Positions 34,685-43,786 of a stretch of DNA of 64,000 nt are shown here, one piece after another. The position numbers were made by a program, and so were the translations under genes. How positions within the stretch are numbered: position 1 is the first letter of the stretch; each line of letters begins with the position of its first letter. Under the pieces are notes generated by a model. That model worked only from the letters and a program-made list of their open reading frames with translations, was not told where the DNA came from and did no database searches. Source of the DNA: HXMU1420-13 sp963691715 (lineage in GTDB: Bacteria > Bacteroidota > Rhodothermia > Balneolales > Balneolaceae); contig OY829281.1 of NCBI GenBank assembly GCA_963691715.1, positions 2,356,001 through 2,420,000 on the forward strand, in the 5' to 3' direction.

Positions 34685-34730
34685 TGGCAACAAAACCTAA
34701 ACCGCATTTTACCCTAAACGCACGTTTAAC
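34685..34730 (+). other. short attC-like site N
   Basis: Cores TGGCAAC (34685-34691) and GTTTAAC (34724-34730). CTAAACCGC pairs with GCACGTTTA. It is of the short type shared with sites C, O and T. Confidence 0.65.
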
Positions 34731-34736
34731 AGAGTA

Positions 34737-35099
34737 ATGTTTATAAATTATAATAATCGAAAATTCAAACCTGAATCAAATTCTGACAATGGAGAAATTT
34801 CTACTGAAATAATTTTTCATTATCAACAAACGGATAATATTCTGACTTGCTCTTATAATGGAGAGAATATTACTAAAGGCCATCTAATTGGGAAAGTTGA
34901 TCCTTCAGGTCTTATCGATATAAGTTATCATCAAGTAAATATTGAAGGGCAATTAATGACCGGATTGTGTAAATCTATTCCAGAGATTTTGCCTGACGGT
35001 AAAATTCGTTTACATGAAGAGTGGCAATGGACTTCTGGTGACAAATCAAAAGGAAAATCAATATTAAAAGAAGGGTCAAGACAACTTAAGGGATATTAA
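34737..35099 (+). CDS. small cassette protein often labelled n-acetylglutamate synthase
   Basis: 120 residues as it stands. The pattern NYNNRKFKPESNSDNGEIST, 'GHLIGKVDPSGLIDISYHQVN' and 'ETWQWTSGDKSKG'-like end (EEWQWTSGDKSKG here) belongs to a family found widely in cassettes and labelled n-acetylglutamate synthase without clear proof; it has no GNAT fold and that label is doubtful. An IS1595-like element entered at codon 112: the last true residues are SILKE and the IS supplies GSRQLKGY and the stop. Without it the gene would read SILKEI and stop, overlapping the GNAT start by ATGA. Confidence 0.7.
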   Translation: MFINYNNRKFKPESNSDNGEISTEIIFHYQQTDNILTCSYNGENITKGHLIGKVDPSGLIDISYHQVNIEGQLMTGLCKSIPEILPDGKIRLHEEWQWTSGDKSKGKSILKEGSRQLKGY

Positions 35100-35815
35100 A
35101 ATTCCATAAGTTGTTGTATGCCAATCCGTAATAAGTATATATACCGTTCACGAATTTCTGAGGCTAAATTCCGACAGATTCTACGCCTTTTTTGCCTAGA
35201 TCTAACCGCGGTGCAGACCGCCGAACTCAGTGGTATTTCTCGCAATTCAGTCAACAAACATTTAACAGCTATCCGCAGGCGTATCGCCGAGTTTTGTGAG
35301 TCCGAATCTCCATTTAGTGGACAGGTGGAAGTCGATGAATCTTTGTTTGGTGCCCGACGAGTAAAAGGTAAACGGGGACGCGGTGCGTATGGAAAAGTAT
35401 TGGTATTTGGACTCTACAAGCGTAATGGAAAGGTGTATACAGAGGTGGTGCCCAACGCCTCTAAAAAGACCTTACAGGCTATTATTAGAGGAAAAGTAGC
35501 CCTAGAAAGTGTGATTCATTCCGATGGCTGGCGAGGCTACAATGGGCTGGTGGACTTAGGGTATGCTAAGCACCTACGTGTGGATCATGGGCGCAATGAG
35601 TTTGCCACCTCCACAAGCCATATCAACGGAATAGAAGGCTTTTGGGGATTTGCTAAAACCCGATTAGTTAAGTGCCGGGGAATGCACCCCGCTACTTTTT
35701 ACCTGCATCTTAAAGAGTCCGAATTCCGATTCAATTATCGTAAAGAAAATATCTATCCAAAACTCTTATCTTTAATCCGAAACAACCCTCTTAAGTTGTC
35801 TTGACCCTAAAAGAA
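35065..35815 (+). mobile_element. IS1595-like insertion sequence with 8-bp target duplication
   Basis: The element spans 35073-35807 (735 bp). Its ends are GGGTCAAGACAACTTAAGGG and, inverted, GGGTCAAGACAACTTAAGAG. It is flanked by TAAAAGAA on both sides (35065-35072 and 35808-35815), the 8-bp duplication typical of the family. It carries one intact transposase, and its clean ends suggest a recent arrival. Confidence 0.92.
35118..35804 (+). CDS. IS1595-family (ISXO2-like) transposase
   Basis: 228 residues. An N-terminal helix-turn-helix-like segment (FCLDLTAVQTAELSGISRNS) precedes a DDE-type domain with VEVDESLFGARRVKGKRGRG, HSDGWRGYNGLVDLGY and HINGIEGFWGFAKTRL, so the D, D and E/H catalytic positions are present. 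There is no N-terminal zinc ribbon, as in the shorter IS1595 subgroups. The stop lies inside the right inverted repeat. Confidence 0.9.
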   Translation: MPIRNKYIYRSRISEAKFRQILRLFCLDLTAVQTAELSGISRNSVNKHLTAIRRRIAEFCESESPFSGQVEVDESLFGARRVKGKRGRGAYGKVLVFGLYKRNGKVYTEVVPNASKKTLQAIIRGKVALESVIHSDGWRGYNGLVDLGYAKHLRVDHGRNEFATSTSHINGIEGFWGFAKTRLVKCRGMHPATFYLHLKESEFRFNYRKENIYPKLLSLIRNNPLKLS

Positions 35816-35817
35816 AT

Positions 35818-36423
35818 ATGAATTTTATTGAAAATATTGTTTTAGAAAACGATAGAGTTCGACTTGAACCTCTTGATAAAAATCATTTAAATGAACTACT
35901 TCCTATTGCAATTAAACATCCAGATTTATTGCAGTATTCCCCTTCTCCATTTGGAACGCCAGAATTGCTAGAAAAAAATATTAGTAAGGCTATAACATCA
36001 AGAATAGATAAACAACGCTATCCTTTTGCAATATTTGACAAACTAAATAATCGATTTGTAGGTAGTACTAGCTTCGGAAACATCTCAACAAAAGATAAGA
36101 GGCTAGAAATTGGATGGACCTGGATTGATAAAGAATCACAAGGAACAGGATTAAATAAATACTGTAAACACCTTTTGTTATCATACGCTTTTGAAAAATT
36201 AATTATGCAACGAGTTGAATTCAAAACTGATAACAGAAATAATCAGTCAAAAAAAGCTATTGGAAAAATTGGTGGGACATTCGAAGGAATATTAAGAAGC
36301 CATACCGTAATGCGTAATGGATACAGAAGAGATACAGCATATTATAGCATCCTAAAACATGAATGGGATAGTATTAATAATACAATATTTAAAGAAATAA
36401 ATACGGCACATAACAAAACCTAA
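35818..36423 (+). CDS. GNAT family acetyltransferase (cassette gene)
   Basis: 201 residues. A RimJ/RimL-type GNAT: VRLEPLDKNHLNELLPIAIK at the start, WTWIDKESQGTGLNKYCKHL with the acetyl-CoA loop Q-G-T-G, and RVEFKTDNRNNQSKKAIGKIG with GTFEGILRSH. It probably acetylates an N-terminus, amine or small drug; the substrate is unknown. Before the IS insertion its ATG overlapped the stop of the preceding gene (ATGA). The last codons lie inside the downstream attC. Confidence 0.85.
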   Translation: MNFIENIVLENDRVRLEPLDKNHLNELLPIAIKHPDLLQYSPSPFGTPELLEKNISKAITSRIDKQRYPFAIFDKLNNRFVGSTSFGNISTKDKRLEIGWTWIDKESQGTGLNKYCKHLLLSYAFEKLIMQRVEFKTDNRNNQSKKAIGKIGGTFEGILRSHTVMRNGYRRDTAYYSILKHEWDSINNTIFKEINTAHNKT

Positions 36424-36451
36424 ATTGCATTAAAACGCAGCTTAGTTAACG
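36408..36451 (+). other. short attC-like site O, right border of the second island
   Basis: Cores ACATAAC (36408-36414) and GTTAACG (36445-36451). CCTAAATTGC pairs with GCAGCTTAG. The TTA of the right core is at the same time the stop codon of the convergent membrane-protein gene. The left core does not mirror the start GTTTAAC at 34724, so the cassette ends have been exchanged. Confidence 0.7.
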
Positions 36452-37468
36452 CGATTTTTTTGCTTCCCGTTTTAATGCCCATCTTTTTTCCATCACCAAT
36501 AGTATAGGAGAACTTATTCCCACCACAACTATGGTGGAAGCATGGGCAATAGTAGCATAGGCTAACCCTGTTATTTCTGGTACCGCATAAAAATAAAGAA
36601 GAGCTAGCTTGATAAAAATATGATAACTCCCCACACCTCCTGGAGTGGGTATAGATAATCCAACGGCTGAAACCACTGTTAGAACAATGGCATCGGTATA
36701 TGTAAGATTATATATCTCAGTCATGTCAAACATAAAGAATGGAAGATAGGTCATGGTAATGTAGCACACCCAAATCAACGCGGTATAAATAATGAATAAC
36801 AGCCAATTATCTAATTGGCTAATAGCTAAAATTCCTTGACCAAAATTTTTGGCTCCTTCATGTAACTTAGCAAAAAACACCCCCATCTTACTTTCAGAAG
36901 AACTTAATCTATTTAACACGAAGTATACTAATCCACCAATGGCTACCAAAAGACCTCCATACACAAACAGTGTTTGTATGAAGCCTTTGTATACTTCTGG
37001 ATCGGTAACATCTACCCCAAATAAATTGGATAACACTTCCGGGTCAGAGACTAAAAATACACCTACCAAAACCATGATAAAGAGCATACTTAATACATCC
37101 ACAATTCGCTCTAGCACCACGGTACCTATTAACTTTGAATTACTTTCACCAATTTGATTGGCTACATATACGGGGCGCGCAACTTCGCCAAGTCTGGGAA
37201 AAGGAATGTTGGTAAGATAACCGAACATCACCCCTGTAAAGAGGGTAGAGCGATGCGGTAAATGTTCTTTGTCCTCAAAAAGCATTCGCCATCGTTCTGC
37301 ACGAACAAAATGAGAAAACAGGGTTAATAAAGAAAAAGGGAGGAACCATCCCCAACTCGCTCCTTTAGAGGCTTCGATAATTTCTGAGATTTCTATTCCT
37401 CGAAATGCAAACCATAAAAAGAAAGCAGCAACGCCAAGGCTTAGTGCGACTTTTAGATACTTGTTCAT
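36446..37468 (-). CDS. UPF0104/LPG-synthase-like flippase membrane protein
   Basis: 340 residues with about eight membrane helices. The family signature is visible in SHFVRAERWRMLFED, LTNIPFPRLGEVARPVYVAN and the late SIPTPGGVGSYHIFIKLALL. Members resemble the flippase half of MprF and may move lipids. It is the last gene of the ftsK-lolA-like operon, 3 bp after the preceding stop. Its stop codon is formed within attC O, so the cassette island joins it with no spacer. Confidence 0.85.
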   Translation of the reverse strand: MNKYLKVALSLGVAAFFLWFAFRGIEISEIIEASKGASWGWFLPFSLLTLFSHFVRAERWRMLFEDKEHLPHRSTLFTGVMFGYLTNIPFPRLGEVARPVYVANQIGESNSKLIGTVVLERIVDVLSMLFIMVLVGVFLVSDPEVLSNLFGVDVTDPEVYKGFIQTLFVYGGLLVAIGGLVYFVLNRLSSSESKMGVFFAKLHEGAKNFGQGILAISQLDNWLLFIIYTALIWVCYITMTYLPFFMFDMTEIYNLTYTDAIVLTVVSAVGLSIPTPGGVGSYHIFIKLALLYFYAVPEITGLAYATIAHASTIVVVGISSPILLVMEKRWALKREAKKSR

Positions 37469-37471
37469 AGC

Positions 37472-38098
37472 CTAATAGCGCATGTCCACAATTTCTGCAT
37501 CTTCTGGATGTGTAAATTCAAAAATAGATGGATCGGTTACAAAGAATATGCCTTTGGTAAACGTGGTGACAATGATATTATCAGCAATATCATAAGCCGT
37601 GATTTTTATAGGCATGGTCATAGCGTCTACTTCTATTTCAACCCGTATGTAGGTTGCAAATTCGTCGTTCGTTATTAACTCAATACGAGTATTTCCATTT
37701 TCTAATGTGACCTCCGAAGACGTATAACTGTCATCATCTTGAGTTAGCATTCGGGATAATACTCCAAAATCATCATCTTCTGGCTCATACTCACTAATTA
37801 TTACTCGATTACGGTGAGCATCATACACTTGAGATCGCATACTATCTACCACAATTACCTGTTGATCGCTTGTTAATTTATAGCTGATTGGGTTGATCCA
37901 GAACTCGCCCAATGAACGGGTAGTTTCTTGAGTATATGAGTCAAGATAACTATGCTCAAATTCAGCATAAAATGTTGTGCTATCATTAAATTTAGAACGT
38001 AAGTCATCAAATGCAGTTTGGGCACTCGTGGATGTTGAGATCGCCATCCATAGACATAAAAAAAGGGGGGTAAATTTATTCTCTATTTTTAATTCCAT
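37472..38098 (-). CDS. LolA-like outer-membrane lipoprotein carrier protein
   Basis: 208 residues from the ATG at 38098, chosen because it opens a signal peptide (FTPLFLCLWMAISTSTSAQ) cut near SAQ; starts further upstream lie deep in ftsK. The mature part has the LolA beta pattern (TFYAEFEHSYLDSYTQ, LGEFWINPISYKLTS, and a closing TFTKGIFFVTDPSIFEF). It would shuttle lipoproteins across the periplasm. It overlaps the 3' end of ftsK by 23 bp and is followed by the flippase-like gene. Confidence 0.82.
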   Translation of the reverse strand: MELKIENKFTPLFLCLWMAISTSTSAQTAFDDLRSKFNDSTTFYAEFEHSYLDSYTQETTRSLGEFWINPISYKLTSDQQVIVVDSMRSQVYDAHRNRVIISEYEPEDDDFGVLSRMLTQDDDSYTSSEVTLENGNTRIELITNDEFATYIRVEIEVDAMTMPIKITAYDIADNIIVTTFTKGIFFVTDPSIFEFTHPEDAEIVDMRY

Positions 38099-40628
38099 CC
38101 AAAATTTCTTGTAATTCATCCTCATCTTGTACGAGAACATCCCTCGCTGTACTTCCTTGATATGGTCCAACAATACCTGCATTGAATAATTGATCTATAA
38201 TTCTTCCGGCGCGATTATAACCGATTTTTAGTTTTCGTTGTAAGAGTGATACCGAACCTTGTTGATGCAAGATTACAACTTTTGCTGCACTCTCAAACAT
38301 ATCGTCTATATCTTCTAACGGGTCGGGAATGCCTGAATTGTCTTCAGCAATTACGGGTAAGTAAAACGGTTCTTTATAGCCTGCCTGTTCTCCAATAAAG
38401 GCATTAATACTTTCCACTTCTTCGGTTGAAACAAACGCATTTTGCAATCGCGTTAATCCTGCACCTTTTGTAAACAGCATGTCTCCCATTCCAACCAATT
38501 GGTCGGCACCCCCTTGATCTAATATAGTGCGTGAATCTACTTTTGAAGCCACTTGATAAGCAACCCGTGCAGGGAAATTTGCCTTGATGGTACCTGTAAT
38601 TACATTTACAGATGGTCGCTGTGTGGCTACAACCATATGGATGCCAACTGCACGGGCAAGTTGTGCGATACGTGCAATCGGTTCTTCAATTTGTTTACCT
38701 GCGGTCATCATCAAGTCAGCAAGTTCATCAATAATTACTACGATATATGGAAGATGTCGATGGCCTAAGTCTTCTTCTAATCCACCTTCTTTATATTTTT
38801 CATTGTACGCCTTTATGTCGCGTACATAGGCCATTTTTAGCAAATCATAACGATCATCCATTTCCTTACATACACTGTTTAGTGTTTCTAGTGCCTTGGA
38901 GGTATCGGTGATAATGGGTTCGTCAGCATTAGGTAGCATAGCTAAGAAATGATTCTGAATATTTCGATACAACGAAAGTTCAATTTTCTTAGGATCAATC
39001 ATCACAAACTTAAGATTGTCTGGATGACATTTGTATAAAAGGCATGTTATAATGGTATTTATACCTACGGATTTACCTGAACCCGTTGCTCCAGCCACTA
39101 ATAGGTGAGGCATTTTCGCTAGGTCAAGAAGAAATACTTCGTTCTCAATGGTTTTACCAAAAGCTACCGGTAACGTCATTGTAGTTTCTACAAACTTCTT
39201 GGTGTTAATCACCTGTTTTATATATACCGTTTCTCGGGTACTATTTGGTACTTCTATTCCTACAGCTGATTTTCCAGGAATAGGGGTTAGCATCCGAAGC
39301 CCTTTTGATGCTGTTGCCATTTTCAAATCGTTCGAATAGCTTTCAATTTTGCTAATCTTCACGTCAGGCGCTGGCTCTAATTCATATAAAGTAACGGTTG
39401 GACCTACAATAGCATTTATACCAACAATCTCAATTTTATGGCGGGAGAGTTTATCAAGAATAATGCGTTTATTCTCTTTAATTTCGTTTAGATCTACTTC
39501 ATTTCCTTCATTTGGTGGAGGTGTTAATAGATCAACCGTTGGGAATTTGTATTTTATGACTGGTACTTCTTTGGCTTGTTCTCTATTTAGCCGATCAAGC
39601 TCTTTTTCTCCTGCCTTTTCCTCTTCTGCTCCTTTATAAATGGATACTTCGAGATCGTCCTTTTCTTCTTCTTTCGATTCTGGTTTTTCTAATATCGCTC
39701 TTTGTCGAGTATCCAGCGTTTTAACTTCCGATTTTTCCGCCTCTATCCTTTTCCGATCTTCTTCCTCCGATCGTGCTACAATATCATCGATCGTTTGGGT
39801 AGTACTTTTTGGGGCTACTGGCTCTTTGGTATTTTTTTTGACCGCTTGTTTTTCAACTTTTTCCTGTGCTTTGGCTGTTTCTTTTAAAGCTTTTTCAGCA
39901 GCTTTCTCTTCTTTTTTTAGTTCAATTTCTGCTTTACGGGCTATGATCCTTTTTTCTCGTTCTGCAGCTTTTTGTGCTTTTTTTTCTTCTCTAGCAATGC
40001 GAGCAGATTCCATTTTATCCCTGATAGAATCCATCCATATTTTAATATTATCAATGCTTCTTTGTAGATCTCGCTCCCAGAGAAGAAGAATGGTAATCAA
40101 CAGTAATACAAGAAGGATAAATATGGATCCTACACCGGTTATATTTTGAAGGATACTTGCCAAGGCTATTCCTGCAGTTCCCGACCAAATTGCTTCTTCG
40201 GGGAAACCAGTATTTGAAATTAACCACCCTAAAAATGTTGAGAGTAAAACCACTCCCCAAATTGATAATACATTCAACCAAGAGTTTTCACGAAATGAGC
40301 GTCTTCTAAAAATATGCCATCCATTATATCCAATAAGCAGTGCTAAAAGAAGACTAGAATATCCAAATAAAGAATACACCAAAAAATGGGATAAATAGGC
40401 GCCTACTGGTCCTAACCAATTTTGGACCAATCGCGAAGAGGTGTCTGGATCGAATAACTCTAAAAATTCTTGGTTCTGAGCAAATTGATAATCTTCGGGT
40501 GTATAAGAGATAATACTAAGTCCCAATAAAATAGCGATGGCAATAACTATTATCCCAATAATCTCAACTTTACGAGCTGATTCTACAGTTCGTGATGATT
40601 GTGCAGTATTTAATTTCTTTTTAGCCAT
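38076..40628 (-). CDS. ftsK: DNA translocase FtsK/SpoIIIE
   Basis: 850 residues. Four membrane helices occupy residues about 25-190. A Lys/Glu-rich linker (about 200-350) leads to the motor, with the alpha-beta part LTPIPGKSAVGIEVPN, Walker A GATGSGKSVGIN, Walker B VVIIDELADLM and TQRPSVNVITG. The C-terminal gamma winged helix is present (KLKIGYNRAGRIIDQL). It pumps chromosome termini through the septum. It overlaps the comB start by 8 bp and the lolA-like gene by 23 bp, so the three are one operon. Confidence 0.96.
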   Translation of the reverse strand: MAKKKLNTAQSSRTVESARKVEIIGIIVIAIAILLGLSIISYTPEDYQFAQNQEFLELFDPDTSSRLVQNWLGPVGAYLSHFLVYSLFGYSSLLLALLIGYNGWHIFRRRSFRENSWLNVLSIWGVVLLSTFLGWLISNTGFPEEAIWSGTAGIALASILQNITGVGSIFILLVLLLITILLLWERDLQRSIDNIKIWMDSIRDKMESARIAREEKKAQKAAEREKRIIARKAEIELKKEEKAAEKALKETAKAQEKVEKQAVKKNTKEPVAPKSTTQTIDDIVARSEEEDRKRIEAEKSEVKTLDTRQRAILEKPESKEEEKDDLEVSIYKGAEEEKAGEKELDRLNREQAKEVPVIKYKFPTVDLLTPPPNEGNEVDLNEIKENKRIILDKLSRHKIEIVGINAIVGPTVTLYELEPAPDVKISKIESYSNDLKMATASKGLRMLTPIPGKSAVGIEVPNSTRETVYIKQVINTKKFVETTMTLPVAFGKTIENEVFLLDLAKMPHLLVAGATGSGKSVGINTIITCLLYKCHPDNLKFVMIDPKKIELSLYRNIQNHFLAMLPNADEPIITDTSKALETLNSVCKEMDDRYDLLKMAYVRDIKAYNEKYKEGGLEEDLGHRHLPYIVVIIDELADLMMTAGKQIEEPIARIAQLARAVGIHMVVATQRPSVNVITGTIKANFPARVAYQVASKVDSRTILDQGGADQLVGMGDMLFTKGAGLTRLQNAFVSTEEVESINAFIGEQAGYKEPFYLPVIAEDNSGIPDPLEDIDDMFESAAKVVILHQQGSVSLLQRKLKIGYNRAGRIIDQLFNAGIVGPYQGSTARDVLVQDEDELQEILDGIKNRE

Positions 40629-41358
40629 TTAAATTGGTAATGAGTCCATCTCTCATTCCGGGTAATACGTTAAATGTATCAACTTGACAACAAAATGGAA
40701 CGTCATTTTCTGGGACAAGTTTACTTAGTCTATAAGAGTGATCACTACTGTTAATTGTTTCTTCTAAATTGTCTTTAAATTTTTCATATAAACCAAAGGC
40801 CACCTTAGCTCCATCTTTGGTTTTTTTGGGGAGAACGCCTCCAAATAAATGATATAATATTGAACCCGCGAATAATGTGTCTTCTAAGGCGAGTCGGCCT
40901 CTCCAGCCAGAGCAAATGAGTACCACTTCATCATCGTGTTTTGATAGTGCGTTTAAGATGGCTTGTTGATTTAGAAAAGAACCGATGTAAATTTTATTGG
41001 CTAGCGTTGCTTTCTTTATCGCTTTAGTGCCGTTGGTTGTATTAAAAATAAGGGTTTTATTTTCTATAACCTCTTTGGTGTATTCTAATGGAGAATTTCC
41101 CAAATGATATCCTTCTATTTTAACCCCATTTTTTTCGCCGCACAAAAGATAGTCGTTGGCATCCATGGTGTGAGCAATTTTTACGGCATCACTCATATCC
41201 TCGACAGGAATTACTTTTTTTGCTCCTTGTGCGATCGCCGTTGTAATCGACGATGAAGCTCGTAGAATATCTATAATTACCGCACTTTTCCCTCTCAAGT
41301 CTTCTTCTTGAAAAGCTTGCACAGAATAGAATACATCTATAAAATTAGATTCTGGCAT
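40621..41358 (-). CDS. comB: 2-phosphosulfolactate phosphatase family protein
   Basis: 245 residues. ComB family pattern: VDVFYSVQAFQEEDL-like start, SAVIIDILRASSSITTAIAQG, LIFNTTNGTKAIKKA and CSGWRGRLALEDTLFAG. ComB removes phosphate from 2-phosphosulfolactate in coenzyme M synthesis; in bacteria the product may be sulfolactate or a related sulfonate. It overlaps ftsK and starts 5 bp after gcvT, so a gcvT-comB-ftsK transcript is likely. Confidence 0.88.
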   Translation of the reverse strand: MPESNFIDVFYSVQAFQEEDLRGKSAVIIDILRASSSITTAIAQGAKKVIPVEDMSDAVKIAHTMDANDYLLCGEKNGVKIEGYHLGNSPLEYTKEVIENKTLIFNTTNGTKAIKKATLANKIYIGSFLNQQAILNALSKHDDEVVLICSGWRGRLALEDTLFAGSILYHLFGGVLPKKTKDGAKVAFGLYEKFKDNLEETINSSDHSYRLSKLVPENDVPFCCQVDTFNVLPGMRDGLITNLNG

Positions 41359-41363
41359 ACTGT

Positions 41364-42458
41364 TTATTTTTTGATAAATGGTGGTTTAGTAACTACGGCG
41401 GGAGCCATCTTTTTGCGAATTTGGATAAAAATTTCTGATCCCTCTTTTGCATAATCGGTTGATACAAAGCCCATCCCAATTCCCTTACTTAAAGTGATAG
41501 ACATTGTTCCACTAGTAACAAAACCAATTTCTTTTCCTTCAGAATCGCAAATAGTATACCCATTTCTGGGTATGGATCTTTGGTCTTGCATTTCAAATCC
41601 TACCATTCTACGAGTTAGTCCTGCTTCCTTTTTTGATAGAAGCACATCCTTAGCTACAAAATCTTCTTTATCGAATTTGGTGATCCATCCCAACCTAGAT
41701 TCTAAAGGATGGGTATGTTTATCAATATCATTACCATATAAAGCAAACCCCATTTCAAGTCGAAGGGTATCTCTTGCTCCTAGTCCACAAGGCTCTATTC
41801 CAAATTCTTTACCTGCTTCAAAAATAGCCTTCCACACCGTATCAACATCAATATTTGAATGTTTAAAGTACAGTTCAAATCCTGCTTCTCCCGTATATCC
41901 CGTAGCTGAAATAATCATTGGTATACCTGCCAATTCCCCTTTTTTGAAGGAATAAAATCCAATATCATTTAACGGTATAGGTGTTAGTTTTTGAAGGGTA
42001 TCTTTCGCTTTTGGCCCCTGAACGGCTAACAGTGCATAATCGTCCGATTTGTCCTCTAGATGTGCGTCCATCGTATTTTGAGAAGAAATCCATTCAAAAT
42101 CTTTTGCTACATTCGCTCCATTTACAACCAGCATATATTCATGTTCAGCTAACTTGTAAATAATCATGTCGTCGACGATTCCGCCATCTTCATAGCACAT
42201 GCATGAATACTGTGCCTTACCCGGATATAATTTTGATGCGTCGTTTACACTTACTTTTTGGATCAATGCTAAAGCGTTATCGCCAGAAATGAAAAATTCA
42301 CCCATATGGGAAACATCAAATACACCTACCGCATCACGTACAGCTGCGTGTTCTATTTTGATCCCCTTATATTGAACTGGCATTTCAAATCCAGCAAACT
42401 CTACAATTTTGCCACCTTCATTATTGTGGATAGCAAAAAACGGCGTTCTTTTAAGCAT
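41364..42458 (-). CDS. gcvT: glycine cleavage system T protein (aminomethyltransferase)
   Basis: 364 residues, normal length. Family motifs are clear: MPVQYKGIKIEHAAVRDAVG, FDVSHMGEF, the folate-binding DDYALLAVQGPKA, ISATGYTGEAGFELYF and GLGARDTLRLEMGFALYG. It transfers the methylene group of the aminomethyl-lipoyl H protein to tetrahydrofolate. gcvH and gcvP are not in the window. No glycine riboswitch fold was recognised in the 110-bp leader. Confidence 0.95.
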   Translation of the reverse strand: MLKRTPFFAIHNNEGGKIVEFAGFEMPVQYKGIKIEHAAVRDAVGVFDVSHMGEFFISGDNALALIQKVSVNDASKLYPGKAQYSCMCYEDGGIVDDMIIYKLAEHEYMLVVNGANVAKDFEWISSQNTMDAHLEDKSDDYALLAVQGPKAKDTLQKLTPIPLNDIGFYSFKKGELAGIPMIISATGYTGEAGFELYFKHSNIDVDTVWKAIFEAGKEFGIEPCGLGARDTLRLEMGFALYGNDIDKHTHPLESRLGWITKFDKEDFVAKDVLLSKKEAGLTRRMVGFEMQDQRSIPRNGYTICDSEGKEIGFVTSGTMSITLSKGIGMGFVSTDYAKEGSEIFIQIRKKMAPAVVTKPPFIKK

Positions 42459-42567
42459 GTACCTTATTAAACCATATGATGTTAGTGCATTGCAAAGTTA
42501 GTGAATTTTGGACTAAGGAAAGAATTAATCGTACTCAACTTCTGTTTTATCGACCAAATTCCAAATT

Positions 42568-43203
42568 ATGAAAAATCTTACCATAGAAGACATCTCCACA
42601 ATGCCTCCAAGAGCTATCGCTCACTTTATGAATGGCGTAACAGGGTTTAAATCCTCAAATCTGATCGGAACCACTACAGATGATGGATATACAAATCTTG
42701 CTATTTTTAGTTCTGTTACCCATTTAGGAAGCAACCCTCCATTATTAGGTTTTGTACTTCGCCCCCACACGGTGATGAGAAATACTTTTGACAATCTAAA
42801 AGAAACGGGGTATTTCACCGTGAACCACGTACATGCATCTATGATTAAACAAGCGCACCAAACCTCTGCAAAGTATCCGGGAGGAGTATCTGAGTTTGGT
42901 AAAACAGGGCTCACAGAAGAATATCTAGACGGATTTAAAGCACCCTATGTTGCTGAAAGCAGAATTAAAATGGGTTGTCGCTTTGTGAACGAGTACTTTT
43001 TAGAAGAAAACGAATGCCGGTTTATAGTTGGAGCCATGGAAAAAATTTATGTGCCGAGAGATTTAGTTGGAAGCGACGGCTTTATCAATCTAGAAAAAGC
43101 AGAAACGGTTTCTGCCACAGGCTTAGATGCCTATGCATTGCCTAAAATACTAGATCGATTTTCATATGCAGAACCAGATAAAGAACTTCATTCTCTACGG
43201 TAG
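42568..43203 (+). CDS. flavin reductase family protein
   Basis: 211 residues. FMN-binding split-barrel of the flavin reductase family: NLIGTTTDDGYTNLAIFSSV, PLLGFVLRPHTVMRNTFDNL and GYFTVNHVHASM. It probably reduces or binds FMN; no oxygenase partner is beside it. Its last bases overlap the convergent M23 peptidase gene by 9 bp. Confidence 0.87.
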   Translation: MKNLTIEDISTMPPRAIAHFMNGVTGFKSSNLIGTTTDDGYTNLAIFSSVTHLGSNPPLLGFVLRPHTVMRNTFDNLKETGYFTVNHVHASMIKQAHQTSAKYPGGVSEFGKTGLTEEYLDGFKAPYVAESRIKMGCRFVNEYFLEENECRFIVGAMEKIYVPRDLVGSDGFINLEKAETVSATGLDAYALPKILDRFSYAEPDKELHSLR

Positions 43204-43647
43204 ATAATCAGCGGGATTAACATGCTTGTTATCCTTCAGAAGTTCAAAATGTAACTGTGGTGAAACGCTCAATCCAGTGTTCCCTGATAACCCAATGATT
43301 TGTTTTTGCTCCACTAAATCACCAACCAAGAGCTCATTTATACTCGAAAGCTGAGCATATATGGAAACAAATCCATTTCCATGATCTATAGTTACCGTCT
43401 TTCCGAGTGAACCTTTAAGTCCAAGATCGGTTATTATTCCAGATGCTGAAGCCCATACTTCGGTACCAACTTCCACTTTGTAGTCTATACCATTATGGTG
43501 CTTTACTTCATGTAGAATGGGGTGGGAACGGTTTCCAAAATCTGTTACAATTTGAGCAGTATCTTTTACTGGATGTATAAATTGAACATCATTATTGAAA
43601 GGATGTGAAACAATAAATAATAGTATGCTTAGGGTAATAAATTTCAT
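43195..43647 (-). CDS. M23 family (LytM-type) peptidase
   Basis: 150 residues. A signal peptide (MKFITLSILLFIVSHPFNN) is followed directly by the LytM domain with RSHPILHEVKHHNGIDYKV, IDHGNGFVSIYAQL and PQLHFELL. The H-x3-D and H-x-H zinc ligands are present, so it should be an active cell-wall endopeptidase or activator. It is smaller than most because it has no N-terminal coiled coil. Confidence 0.88.
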   Translation of the reverse strand: MKFITLSILLFIVSHPFNNDVQFIHPVKDTAQIVTDFGNRSHPILHEVKHHNGIDYKVEVGTEVWASASGIITDLGLKGSLGKTVTIDHGNGFVSIYAQLSSINELLVGDLVEQKQIIGLSGNTGLSVSPQLHFELLKDNKHVNPADYLP

Positions 43648-43786
43648 GGCATCTTCTTAGTTAGGAGTTCAATCTTCGACTTAACAAATACAATTTCCCA
43701 CAACTTATAAGTATGGAATGCAGAAAGCAAATAATGTGGATTGTTCCTAATTTATACCTAATAGGACACATCAAAAAAAACGTAAT

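Noticed and set aside
34737..35099. True N-acetylglutamate synthase (arginine synthesis)
   Set aside because: The protein has no GNAT or kinase fold and lies in a cassette; the name is an inherited label.
39640..40149. 169-codon plus-strand ORF
   Set aside because: It is the antisense shadow of the Lys/Glu-rich linker of ftsK, giving a Ser/Phe-rich string with no protein-like features.
42459..42567. Glycine riboswitch ahead of gcvT
   Set aside because: Only 109 bases separate the divergent genes and no glycine aptamer core could be recognised.
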